Shown here: piece after piece, positions 1 to 12,181 of the stretch
How the letters are laid out: each line of letters opens with the position of its first letter
Numbering within the stretch: the first letter of the stretch is position 1
From: Dimorphilus gyrociliatus
Taxonomy: Eukaryota > Annelida > Polychaeta > Dinophilidae
Assembly (NCBI GenBank): GCA_904063045.1
Contig: CAJFCJ010000006.1
Span: 3,116,408-3,180,407 of the forward strand
Direction of reading: 5' to 3'
DNA length: 64,000 bases
Notes under the pieces: model-generated
Database searches by the model: none
Seen by the model: the letters and a program-made list of their open reading frames with translations, nothing else
What the model was told of the DNA's origin: nothing
Program-made: the position numbers and the translations under genes

Positions 1-3000
1 ATCATCATCTTCATCATCCTCCTCATCAGATGATCCTATTGAATAATTATTTATCTCTTCGCTTTTCGTATTCGAACTAGAATCGTTTTTGGTTATATTG
101 GACGGTGAAATCGAACTATCTGGCATCATTAATGAAGATTCTTCCCCAGCACTCGTTTCGGTGGATTCTACTTGTTTTTTTAATAATTTTCCCCTTTCCT
201 TTCTCGTCTTCGATTTTGAACTTTTCACCCTCACAGTAGTTTTATCCGAAGGGTCCGGCTTATATTCTTTATCGAATTTTTGCATATAGGTTTCAATAAA
301 CGACTTTGCTTTAGACTTTACATCCAAATTAACTTCCAAGTCTTGAATATTTCTACAATGTTTTAATTCTTTCATCATAATTAAATGAGTCAATTTTCGT
401 GCTAAGGTCTTAAAATCATCATTGTTTTTTATTCTGCCCTGCTTGCAATCCGTTTTATGATAAGGATTTAAAACGTGGACAACATAGGCCGATATCTGGA
501 ACAATTTTGAAAAATAAACAATATACATATATAGAGAAAATATAAGAAACATACGGCTTTTTTAAATTTATCTTTAAATTTCTTTTCTCGTTTTATCATA
601 TTTTCTTTCTCATCTTTAATTCTTTTCCTTTTTTCTTTTTCTTTTGTCTTCTCTTGCAACTGATTGATGGTAGTAAATGTAGGAATAAAAAAAAGCTTAA
701 TTAATATTTGCAATTTAAAAAAACATTAATATTGTGACAGATTTTTATATTATTATCAAAAGATAATGAAATTATTTTCCATATAGATAGAGAAATTATA
801 AAACTGTTTAATCCTTCATTAGGTAATTGATTAATAGAAATATTTATTTTTTAAGGTATTATATAATTAATAATAAATAATAAAAAATAAATAAAGCCAA
901 TAAAGGTTTTCAATAAAGCATTAGCTAAATAGTTAATAAGTTCAATCACCCCGGAATAAATTTTGGTGAAATTAAAATGGAGAAATAATTTGTGAGACAT
1001 ATCAGAAGGATCAAGACAAATTTTGGCATAAAGCAGTAAAAAAATATTAGGGAAAAAAATTATGTGTCATTACATGATGAATTGTAAGAGGACTTAATTC
1101 GCCATCGCTGACAATCTGTAAATGGCGCTAGTTATAAAATTCACTAATAAAAGAAGACTATATAAAAAACTTTGTTTATAAAAAGAAATACATTATTTAA
1201 TTGAAGATTAATTTAAAATTGAAAAAATAAAATTAAAAACTATTGGAAATACACGTACATTGGTTTCAGTTGATTCAGGACTAGGAGGTGGAGGGGACCA
1301 TCGTGTTTCCCTGTTGATATATTTTTAATGCAACATTCTATATATATCATCTTAAAAAAATAACTTACTTTGTTTTTATATTATAATAATATGGTGTTCC
1401 GTCACCGTCATGAGCAATTTTCCAACTTTTTGGCAACTTTTTGCTAATAGATATGGGCTTGGGGGGAGGAGGAGGTACCTATTATACGAAGATAATATAT
1501 ATATATATATATTTATATTTATTATCTCAATCAAATATTAATATGTATATATAGATATTTACTTTTGGTCTTGCTCTAGGATCTGATGGAGGTGTACCCT
1601 GAGAAGCAAAAACATCGGATAGCCTTTCTTCAAAATTGGATACCGACGATGAAGGTTCCTGAGGAGGCGGCGCTGGGTTCCACGAAACAAATGTATGATC
1701 AGAAGGAACGGTAGGAGCTCCGTATACTACAGGCACTTGATGACCTGCATAAACCACAGGCACTGTAAAAGCAGAAGGCTGAACGACGGGTGGAAGATTT
1801 GTTCTGGGCTGAAAGATAACAGAATAGGTTTAATATAACTTTAGATTAATATTGAAATCAATGATACTTACTGTATTAACTTCGAAAAATTCTTGACCGG
1901 ATAGTTTAAAGCTTGACACAGGTGTTACCTAATAAACGGTAGTTTAAAATCAGCATTAGCATTTATAAAATATATAAAATTTACTTCATTCATGCTTTCC
2001 CGAAGTTCTTCTTGTTTAACGGCTTCTTCAAAGGCCCTTCGTCTTTCCTCTTTCGATATGCCCCTTTTTTGATTGTAGTTTGGAAGAAATCTTGCTGTTC
2101 GTCGATATCTCTCAACTTCAGGTTTATCATCTTTTTTCCTGTCGAATTTCAGGGTTTCTCTTTCGGGGGGTTTAGATCTTGAAGAGGGATAAGGTTCGGC
2201 CTCTTCTTCACTTTTCTTCCTTGTTTTTTTAGGAATTTTAAATTCCTCATTTAATTCATTCCATATAGCCAATAGTTTATCACAGAGTGCTGTAACCTTT
2301 TTGGTTAAAGCTAACTTTTCTTTCAATTTGTCATGTTTATCTTCATCTTCCGCCTCTTCAACTTTCTTTTCTTCCTGTTTTTCCTCTTTGGGTTCTTCGG
2401 GTGGCTCTCCACTAGTACTATCGACAACAGATTCTTCTTTCTCTTCGTGGTCTTTTTCACCTTCCTGTTGGTCCATTTTTTCTTCATCATCTTCGACTGG
2501 GATCGATCTTTCAAGTTCATTCTCACTTGTAAATAATTGACAGTCTCGTTTCCATTTTTCTAATGTTTCAATAATTCGACTTTCGCGAACACCAGTTTTG
2601 TGTAGAATTGGCAGTTTTTCTAGTATTTCCAGAATCTCAAGCTTATCGTTTTCGGAATCAAAGTTCGGATCAACAGCGAGACTCCAGAGTAATTTTAATC
2701 CATGAAAATCCAGAAAAGATCTCAAACAAGCTAATTCAGTGGTTTGCTTAAGTATTTCTAATAAAATTTCCCTGCACTTTGGCGTATCAGCATGTAACAT
2801 AAACCTACTTAATTGTAAAACATGTTCCTTTCTCCTCAATTTCCCATGGCATTTTTGTTCAAACTTTGTCACAGCATCAAATATTTCAGTTAATTTTTCA
2901 TCCCTTCTCATGCTAGCCGATGCAGCATTTTGTTGTTTAATTTCGCCCTCGGTTGGCAAGTTACTCTTTTGTCCAATAACCCCCCTACAATTTCCGGCTT

Positions 3001-6000
3001 TACAATAGCATTTTTGCTCTGTTCCACCAAATCTTTCAAATTTGTAATCGAAAGTTATCTCTTCCCCTGCTTTTATTGACCTTATAGCAAAAAACCCAAT
3101 TCTAACAGCACCATTCACAGTCCACTTATCGGTTTTACAATTAGGATCACAGCTATGATTAATAAACCTGGATCTATTCCCCTTTCTTGTTGCGTCAACA
3201 ACTTCTTCAGCACTTAATTGCAGCAAATAATGATGAGTTAACTTTTGTTTTTTATATTCTTTTAATCTTTTATGCATGTTTTTAAAATGTATAACTTCTC
3301 CGACATATTCAATAATGAATCCACCTCTGTTTATGAAGATATAAATATACGCATAAAATAATTTAAACTAGAGAATATCTTTGAAAGAAAATTAAACATA
3401 CGCATATATATCTTCAAGAGCTTTAAGACCTTTGCCTTTTAGTCCAGCATCAAACGTTTCAGTTTTAGGATATTCATGCTGTTTTTTTTTGTTTATTAAA
3501 AATATTAAAACTAGACTGGAAAATCTTATTTAAGCTTACTTTACTAAATCTCTGATTTGAGCACAAATCTTTCCATTTACATTGAGATCGATTGCTAAAA
3601 AAATAATAATAATTATGAGCAATAATTTATAATTATCAGCAATTTTCAATAAATTGAATTTACCATTCAATTTGTAACATTCGATTTATGCAATCATCTC
3701 CACATCCTTTAATACCCTCTAAAATATCATCTTTACTTGGAGGATCACATTCACACTGCATATCTTCATTTTGCTTTTTTCGTTTCCTTCTAAAATTTAG
3801 TAGTTTATTAAAAATTAAAGTATTGGATGTTAAAAGAAATATAAATGACTTACTTATCAACCCACAAGTATAAATTATCTATTATTTCTTCATATCCGAT
3901 AGTATGGCAAATTGGTTTATTTCCGGCTTCCTCTTTAACTTCTTCCACTTGAGAATATCTTGTCCATCTTGATTTTACTTTTTCGGGCGTTGTTTGCTGC
4001 GGTTTTCCTGTATCAGATTCAGGGTCTTCAAAATCTCTTAGCCAGCTCTTTTTGGGAGGCCCTCTTGGAGATTTTGCAGGTGTTGTTTGGCCGGAAGCTG
4101 GTGTTGAATCCTTACGATTTGTTAAGGGTGTCTTTTGGCGGGATCTGCTGCTTGACCTTGATAGCGATCGTCTGTAACTTCGAGAGTCTTTACTCCAAGA
4201 TCTTGATGCTCTATCATATTTTCTATCTCTAGACCTTGATCTAGTTCTGTAATAACTTCGCTTCGATTTATAAGGCGAATGAGACCTGGTTCTAGATCGA
4301 GACTTTAATCTGGATCTGGATCGAGATCGACTTCTAGACCTGTACCGATATCGTGATCTAGATCTTGATCTTGATCTTGAATGCGACTTCGAGCTTGACC
4401 TATATCGTTGCCGAGATCTTGATCGGTACCGTCTCCTAGATCTAGAACGAGAACTATACCTCGATCTGGAAATTGATCGTGACCGTGATCGTGACCTAGA
4501 CGAAGATCTTGATCTAGACCTCGATGTTGATGACGATCTTCGGGAACTCCTATGATAATCTGTCCGATTTTGCATTATTTGTTGTTTATTGTGCTCTGTT
4601 GTTTCTTTTTTTTCTGGTGTACATAATGTTAAGTTGGTTACAACTCCAGGTGGAGCAATATTAACTGGAGGGGCTCGAGAGAATCCTCTTTCAAGCAAAA
4701 GCTTATCAGTTTCATCTTTCTTACGTTCATTTTCCCCTTCTTTTTTAGCCTCTAATTTATTTTCTGGTGATTTAACGATATTGGACGGTTCTGGTATTGG
4801 AATTTTTTCATATAATTTATCGTTTTGTTCGTGTTTTCCCAAATCAGCATTTGCATTATCCGCATTTTTATTTGACACAGGGGATTGCATCGATTTTTCA
4901 TGACCGTCATCCGATAATGACATATTAGAAGAGCTGAAGGACGCTTTAGCTGCAATGTGCGATTGAGTTACTCTATGTTCTGATGGAAGAGTAGGCGTGT
5001 GCTTTCTTTCATCCTTGTCATTGGCTGGGCTGGGCGAGCGTGTCTTCCTCCGATTATAACTTGGAGAGTAAGAAGGACCGCATGGCCTCCTAGTTCTGTA
5101 GTCAGTATCCCCGTGGTGTGCATTACTTCTACTATTAGACGAATAAAAGTTCGATCGTCTATCCCTGGGTGAATTTATATTTTCGTGATATGGCCCACTT
5201 CGACGTTTGTCATAATTCTTATGATATCTGAAAGACGACTCTCGTCTATACGGAGATTTTGATCTTCTAGACCGAGAGCTTAATCCTTTATCATAATAAT
5301 CATTTCTATGGTATGATGAATGTTTCTTTTCGTAAAAGTTAAATCTATTTTTTCTTCTATCTTCTTTTGATCTACTCCTACCTCGTGGATTCCATTTTCT
5401 ATGATTGTATTCAGTACTCTTAGATCTAGACCTTCTTTGTCTACGATACGAATTTTCTTGAGAAATAGATCTTCTTCTATCACTTGTTTTTTCATACCTT
5501 CTATCGGTTTCATTATCGTTTAATCTTTCATATCTTCTATCATGTTCGCTATCATTATCATCTCTCTTATAAAATTTTCCCCTATCATTTGGGCTAATTC
5601 TTTCATTTTTTGATCGATTCCTTTCGGCTTCACTATCACTTTCGTCCGACCAAAATAGCTTAGGTGGCTTATTCCGAGACTTGGGGCTCTTATACAGATT
5701 TTCATCGGTTCTTGAATCACTATCACTTTCTTTTTCTTCTACCCAAGTGGGCTTTGATATTTGACCTGGTCCCTTTGGACTCTTTTTAGGAGAAATTTCG
5801 TTATTGACTGATCTACCCATCTTCGGCTTAATAGCAAATGAAATTTTAACAGGAGATTTTGTCGGGGGACGCTCTTCATCTGCCAGTAGTGTTTCAGTTG
5901 GATCATAGTCGTCTTCACCCATAGTTGGCTTTTCTTTGTTATCGGATATAATGGCATTTTCAGCTTGCAATTGAGTCTCAGCTTTAGGCTCATCAGTATG

Positions 6001-6966
6001 ATTTAAATCATTATCACTTTTAGCATCATAACTTTTCTCTCTTTGTTCTTCGATTGATTGGCTGCAATCATTCTGTGCATCCTCATCATCTTTATTTACA
6101 TGACTATACCGATAATCATCACGGCGATCATCTCGAGATATTAGTCTATCTCTTTGGCGCTTTTGCTGATCTTGTTCTCGATATTTTTTATCAGACGATC
6201 GTGAAAGATCAGAATAACTATTTTCCTTTCTATAATCATCTCTGTGCCTCCTTTCAGTTGATCTATCAGAATGACGTCTCTCATTAATGTCAGATTTCCT
6301 TTCAGTATATTCGTGACTCTGTCTGCTGTTTCGATAGTTGTAATTTTGAATATCTGATTTAGCAAAAGAAGGCTTCATTCTCTTTGAATAAGGTGAACTT
6401 GATCGAGAACTTCTATGATCACCGCTTCCATCTGATCTGGGTACAGTCTCGTCTTTCTCCTGCCAATAACCCTCCTTTTCTCTGCCAGGTGATCTAGCTG
6501 TTGGTCGCGAGGGGGGTAAAGGAATATCAGAGAGAATGGGTTCGCTACTGAAAGAGTTAGATGCGTCTCTCTTGTTTTTCCAAGTATTATCGGATTTTTT
6601 GTATTTATTAAAATAGGCACCATTTTCACTGCTATCACTGTTCACTTCATAATTTCCATGCCTATTATGACCAACATCCTTTCTTCTTCCTGTATCGATC
6701 GCTTGATGCGAATAGTCATCACGATTTCTTCCTTCACGGCCTCTTTCCGATCTCGATCTCATTGAGTCTCTTCTTCCATCCTCTTCTTCCATACTAGATA
6801 CGGAAAAATGACGACTGGAACGATCTGTTCTAGATCTATCTTTTTCACTTTCCATTCGATAGTCATTTTTATAGCTCCGACCCCAACCTGAACTATCCCT
6901 TTTAGAATTATCTTCTTTTCTATTTGTTTTGAAGGCAAATTTTATTTTCCCTCTTTCCGGATCCAT
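1..6966 (-). CDS. SETD2: SETD2-type histone H3K36 methyltransferase (3' end beyond window)
   Basis: Trimethylates H3K36 during transcription elongation; nuclear, bound to RNA polymerase II. Exons (complement): <1-495, 555-659, 1259-1310, 1369-1478, 1563-1808, 1872-1928, 1985-3326, 3402-3478, 3540-3594, 3664-3789, 3854-6966; 1926 codons before the edge, all joins in frame. Domain order: charged N-terminus; RS-dipeptide domain about residues 805-945 (4130-4560); AWS cysteines (3540-3789); SET with NHSCDPNC and EEITFDY; post-SET CYCKAGNCRG (2960-3326); helical region; a WW domain split over 1259-1310 and 1369-1478; and an SRI domain (1-495, starting ISAYVVHVLNPY), which binds the phosphorylated polymerase tail. 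The AWS-SET-postSET-WW-SRI order is diagnostic of SETD2. The start is the first ATG of the long first coding exon; a 3' splice-like site near 7002 suggests a 5'UTR intron. The strong RS domain is unusual. Confidence 0.95.
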
Positions 6967-9230
6967 TTAAGTCGATCTAAATAAGATTATGCTCCCTATC
7001 ACCTGAAAAATTACACAAAAGTTTATTTAAAGCAAAGGGAATTTTAAATTAAATTTTAAAAAATTATTAAAAACACTTCTTTAGACAAAAATAGTTTATC
7101 TATATAAAAAAAGATTTTAACGAATTTGTCATTAATCAAACGCACTTTCTTAAAAAGAACAATTTTAACGTCAATGAGTACTAAAACCATTTTTGATTCT
7201 GGAATATACAAAATAGAAACTTTAAAAAAAAATAAATAAAAACAAAAAAAATATGGAAAATAGATTAAACAAACGGAATACTTTTGATTATATTATAATA
7301 TTCGAAGATATACTATAAAGATTAATGACTTTATATTTTAAAAAATATGCATATTTATAAGAGTTTTTCTACTTTTATACAAAAAAAAATCCATATTTTA
7401 TATAAAAGCGACTAAGTTGCAAAGAAAATTATAAGACTGCATTTTGTTATATTTTACAATACAAGGAATTTTTAAGAACGTATTCTCTTCATATCCAACT
7501 ATATTCAATTCCTGTAGGCTCGAGTTAAAAATTGTAGATCTATAAAATGGTTAGCTTAGACCAAGGTGTAACGTAACTTTCAAATATTTAACTTAATATG
7601 ATGTCCTAAAATCTATACTTTGATTTGAAACATTTTAAATAAATTTTATAAATTATTAATACTTCGTTTTATTATTTTACCAACCCAATATTTCAAATTT
7701 CAGGAAATTTGGAAGTATGCTATGTCCAAAATATCCCGTATGTAGATTTTAAAAATGGCGTCGATTAAAAAAAAACCTACGATTTTTTGAAACCCTTGAT
7801 TTAATATTGAAGTATTATGCTGAATCATGTAATAAATATAATAAATATTTTGCAGATTGTTTTCAACCTATTAATAGAAATTCCAATTACTTGAAATCGG
7901 CAAAACTAATTACCTTGCATAGGCGATCGTGATGTTTTAATCTTTTCCTTGTTCAAATTAAAGCTATTTTAGACTTCTAATATTTCTTTAATTTTAATGA
8001 CGTATAATATCAGTTTTAGAGTCCTCTTAAATACAAAAATGCATTTGTTTATCGTGTTACAGCTCCATCTTTCGGTAAAGAGTACCAAAATTACTACTTT
8101 CTGCAAATAGCACTATATTAGAGATCTATTAAATTTATAGTTGAGGAATAATACCCACTTTATCACTAGAGTCTTTCTAAATTCGTATGGTTTATATCAA
8201 CAGAAATTTAATCGATTCTTTTTAACAGGCGTGTTTCAGAAGCTAACATAGATATTTTCAAATTTCAATATGGCGGAGGGTAATCCGGATCCCTGTCGTA
8301 TTTTAACATAATAGCAAGCTTAAAGAAGTAACAAAAAAGTAACAAAATACTCCTCCAAACTTTTTATAGTACCTTTTTTTATCAAAAATAAAATGCTAAT
8401 TTGAACGGGTTGATTCACTCCAGTAGAACACTACAGTTTCAATGATTGTTGGTTACCTATTCGGCGCTTTAATGTATCACGTGTTCCTTTTCAAATGCAA
8501 AAATATCGAGTTTTAACTTGAAGAGTTTTAAAGCGTTATCGTTATAGAAATGAATACCTTTATAAAAAAAATAGTTACATTTTTGTACTGTACTGCGGTC
8601 AATGACTATTTATACTTTGAATAGATCTAATTTTGATTTAATTTCCGCAGTATTACACTCATCGTTCTCATTAACGAAATAGTTAGAATTGCAATCTTTT
8701 TTTTTCATAGACTTTCTACATTCATTCTAATTTATAATATATTATTTTCCGATTATCTAAAAATAAATATTAAAATAAAGGCCTATATATGCAAAAGAAA
8801 ATGCTTTATACAACTTTCATAAATCTGGAAAGATAATATGAAACTATGCCCTCAATAATATTCAAAGATTTATTCTATCTATTTATCAATTGGCAATAGA
8901 GGTATATGTACACTATTAATATAATTTAACAAGTATTATCTCTTATAAATTCAATTCCATTTTAAGCTTTAAAAAAAATTACTTAAAGTTCTCTCCTTCT
9001 TCATCTTATTATTGAAAAGTATTAATTTTTGTAAGATCTAATAGAGATTTATAATATCAATATTGTGGTTATTCTAACACGCCGGCTATCTGTGACGTCA
9101 TTCATCTTGCTATAACCTGGTGGTGTTTGAATATTTTGCCATCGGTGAAAGACACTCTGTCAAGAGGCATATTACTTTTATAAAATATCAGAGTTAATAG
9201 TTCATACTTTGTAAACAGTCTAGTTAAAAA
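6967..9230. other. Head-to-head intergenic region SETD2/ROMO1
   Basis: About 2.26 kb between two divergent genes. No convincing coding exon was found. The minus strand offers a possible 5'UTR donor near 7908-7913 and an acceptor near 7002 that could form a non-coding leader for SETD2. The plus strand has isolated splice-like signals (near 7690-7740 and an ATG near 8272), but these do not chain into a frame. The proximal ROMO1 promoter carries a CRE. Confidence 0.5.
9093..9100. promoter_or_regulatory. Full CRE palindrome (TGACGTCA)
   Basis: An exact TGACGTCA octamer about 130 bp upstream of the ROMO1 ATG, the position expected for a proximal promoter element. CREB/ATF bZIP factors bind this sequence. 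Function is inferred from sequence and position only. Confidence 0.55.
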
Positions 9231-9470
9231 ATGCCAGCTCCTCCATCAGCTTATGGCCAACACGGCCCCTCATGTTTTAATAAAATAAAAACCGGCTTTA
9301 TGATGGGATTTTGCGTCGGACTCGGAGCAGGAGCGATCTTTGGTGGATTTGGCGGTTTAAGAATGGGATTTCGCGGTGCAGAATTAATCGGTCAAGTTGG
9401 AAAAGCAATGATTCAAGGTGGCGGAACTTTTGGTACATTTATGGCAATCGGTTCTGGAATTAGATGCTAA
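9231..9470 (+). CDS. ROMO1: ROMO1, reactive oxygen species modulator 1
   Basis: Small inner-mitochondrial-membrane protein linked to ROS production, protein import and cristae. Single exon, 79 residues, the same length as I recall for vertebrate ROMO1. The diagnostic YGQ-PSCF start, two glycine-rich membrane helices and the terminal [16 protein letters not shown] block are all present. It begins at an ATG after AAAA. It has no intron, unlike most neighbours. It converges on the ATP synthase epsilon gene; both products act in the inner mitochondrial membrane. The family assignment is near certain. Confidence 0.97.
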   Translation: MPAPPSAYGQHGPSCFNKIKTGFMMGFCVGLGAGAIFGGFGGLRMGFRGAELIGQVGKAMIQGGGTFGTFMAIGSGIRC

Positions 9471-9532
9471 ACTATAAAAATTCAGAATTCATTCTACTGC
9501 AAAGACTTCATATTCATTTTTCCTTATCGTTT

Positions 9533-9538
9533 AATAAA
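9533..9538 (+). terminator. Polyadenylation signal AATAAA of ROMO1
   Basis: Canonical AATAAA 63 nt after the ROMO1 stop codon, implying a short 3'UTR. Confidence 0.55.
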
Positions 9539-9900
9539 TTTGTTACTATAGAGTTATGAAAGGAAATTGTATTATCTAAGAAAAAAGTAATTTGTGTGCT
9601 ATATTTCAAAGATCATGAAAGTCAATATATAAAGATAGTTCGAAGGTCATTTTTGTCACCTTAACATAAATTTAGGTGTAAATGCAAGATATGCCAAAAC
9701 ATATGAGAAGCACATACTTCATAATATTGTTTAAAGTATATCGTGTTCATGCGTATTGTATGAACCTACCAAAAATCTTCAAAACATTGACACAATAAAT
9801 AATACAAAATCCTAAGATCTGTATTAAAAAAAAACCACATTGTTTGTTTTAAGCTACAGTTGAATGTTCTAACACATTTAGCAGTTAAAAAATGTCCTTA

Positions 9901-10253
9901 TTATTGAGCCACTTCTGTAATGAAAAAGGAGATAGTTTTTAAAAAATTTGATAAATTTATCATCACTTACTAATAGGCTTTCCATCTTTCCATGATGTAA
10001 TTTTTATTGTAGTTGCGTCCCTTTTTAGGGCCTCTACTCTCTGCTCTGGTTTAAGGCTTCTTCTAACTATCTGGGCGCATATTTTAGAATATTGGATATA
10101 GCTGAAACGAGTACATCTCTTTAGACGTGACTATATACGATTTTATATGTTATTACATGTATTTTTTTATCAATGAAACTATTTTATTATTAATTTTATC
10201 CATATATGTGAAAAGTATATTTACTTTAACCCTGCTTGTCGCCAAAAAGTCAT
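9901..10253 (-). CDS. ATP5F1E: Mitochondrial ATP synthase subunit epsilon
   Basis: Component of the F1 central stalk of the mitochondrial ATP synthase. Three exons (complement): 10225-10253, 9971-10101, 9901-9914; 174 nt, 57 residues. The start MTFWRQAGL-YIQYSKICA and the later KRDA---IK-T-W-GKP stretch match the animal epsilon family closely as I know it. Donors GTAAAT and GTAAGT and acceptors TTTCAG and TTACAG are good. The last exon supplies only 14 nt, ending the protein VAQ. If the second intron is retained, the frame instead ends SK-stop at 9963-9965, so that junction is the least certain point. It is convergent with ROMO1 and divergent from CHMP1A (318 bp apart). Its exons are too short to stand out as reading frames. 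Confidence 0.9.
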
Positions 10254-10571
10254 AATTCTTGATTTCTTATTCGACCTTCTGTCTGAGCGAAATAAGGAGA
10301 AGTAGGCGAAGATATGTTCGTAAGGACAATATAGTAGTTAAGATTGATTTAGTCGTACACTTTAAAATAATTTTAAATGGCAGCTTTAAAAAAAATTAGT
10401 CTACGCCATTTTGAAATTCCATTTTCTTCTTATAACAGTTTTCTTATGTTTATTAAGCTACTTTACTATCAAAGTGAGTCAGAGTCATCGAGATTGAAAT
10501 AATACTGTCATCGTGCAAGTAACTCATTTTAATTCTGTTTAGTAAACGCTACAAAAAATCCTACAGCATAT

Positions 10572-11748
10572 ATGGATGGTTTGTATACTTTTTCTAGCGT
10601 TATTATTGAACTAACTAAAGTTTAATTCTTCTTTCGGTTTTATCGCTCATACATCTAAAAAATTATTTGTTTTCTACAGACGTGCTATTTCAATTGAAGG
10701 TTTGTATCAAGTTCATATGAATTTACAGTATTATTTTTATCGTATAAATCATTTCAGTTTACGGCTAAACAGTTGGATCGACTGTCCCGTAAAGCGGAGA
10801 AAGAACAAAAATCTGAGCAAGCTAAAGTCAAAAAGGTATTTCATCCTTATTGAAAATTTCTATTGAAACATAACATGAAACTTTATTGTATCATCTTTAA
10901 AAATTCCATCTTTTCAAATGAGCGAATATAACTTAATTAAAAAATATGTATATATTTCTTTTTTGAATTAATGTGTATGAGTCACACTTAACTATGATTT
11001 AATGGAGGAGGAAGCTTTACCTTTTATCTAAAATATAACTCATTTTATTCTTCTTTTATAAACTTTAGATGAGAGTAATATGACGATCTTACAATATCAT
11101 TATATCATTATATCATTTCAGTATATAGCCGCAAAGGATTTAGAACGAGCAAAAATATATGCAGAAAATGCCATCCGCAAGAAGAATGAAAGTTTAAATT
11201 ATCTTCGTTATTCGGCTAAAGTTGATGGCGTAGCCTCCAGAGTAAAACAGGGATTAGCTATGAAGGATATAGCTAAAAAAATAGGTGGTGTAACAAAAGC
11301 TCTTGATCGGGCTATGGCCAGTATGGATTTGACGAAAATATCTTCTATTATGGAAAAGTTTGAATCTCAATTTGAAGATTTAGACGTTAGAACGAATGTT
11401 GTGGAAGGAGCAATGGGTGAAGCAACTACGCTGTCGACTCCAATGGAATCTGTTGAAGCTTTAATTAAGCAAGTTGCAGATGAGAACGATCTAGAATTGA
11501 CAGGTCAAATGCATCAAGCACCGTCAGCAACTGTAACCAATCCTGGAGAATCGGTTGGCTCTAAAAATGCTGAGGATGCTTTATCTAGACGGTAAGTCTT
11601 GAAATTAATGACCCTATATATACATATATTAATTAGCGGCAAACGCCGTTGGGATAATTCTAATTTCATATATTCTAGAATCTTAAAATATAGTTAATTA
11701 ATCTATATTCCGCGTTTTTTTTACAGATTGCAAGCACTAAGAAATTGA
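10572..11748 (+). CDS. CHMP1A: CHMP1, ESCRT-III subunit
   Basis: ESCRT-III related protein that recruits VPS4 and acts in multivesicular body sorting, cytokinesis and membrane scission. Exons 10572-10578, 10680-10699, 10758-10835, 11122-11591, 11727-11748; 597 nt, 198 residues, close to the family norm. The first two coding exons are only 7 and 20 nt and encode MDDVLFQLK, the typical CHMP1A start. The basic helix 1-2 hairpin (FTAKQLDRLSRKAEK), acidic helices, and a C-terminal MIM1 motif (ALSRRLQALRN) for VPS4 binding are visible. MDD-LFQLK favours CHMP1A over CHMP1B. The in-frame sequence just before 11122 is intronic. Confidence 0.95.
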
Positions 11749-12181
11749 AATAATGTGATAGACAACTAAATTTTTATGGTATCTTATATGCACTGATCAA
11801 CTGTACATTCTGAAGAATGAACTTATTATTTTTTATTTGATCAATTGGCTTGAAAATTTACATACTTCTGATTGCGGACGATTGTACATTTTGAGAAATA
11901 AAAGAAATTTTAACTGGGGAAAAAACCTTGTATTTGATATCAAAAAATCCCTAAGGTATTTCAATGAATTCGCAAATTTTCGTTGAAGACGTAAAGTTTC
12001 TTGTATTATTAAATTTTTCATTTCTTGCACCTTAATTTTAAATATTTGCAATTTACATTTTTAATATGAAAATAGCAGACTAAATACGCTAAAGATTGTT
12101 GCTTTAACGAAACGTATTATCGAATAGCTTATTCAAAAAACTAACATAAAACTCTGGGGAGTCTGTCTTAAAATTATAAAG
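11749..12181. other. Convergent 3' flank CHMP1A/Myb
   Basis: 433 bp between the ends of two convergent genes. AT-rich; no coding signal, only presumed 3'UTR sequence. Confidence 0.5.

Noticed and set aside
3960-4232. Plus-strand open frame opposite the SETD2 RS region
   Set aside because: It mirrors the compositionally biased RS codons; no domain and no splice context. The same applies to plus-strand frames at 2301-2540 and 4589-4903.
8271-8310. ATGGCGGAGG followed by GTAATC, like a first coding exon
   Set aside because: Attractive Kozak-like start and donor, but no downstream acceptor in 8310-9100 gives a sustained frame or a recognisable protein.
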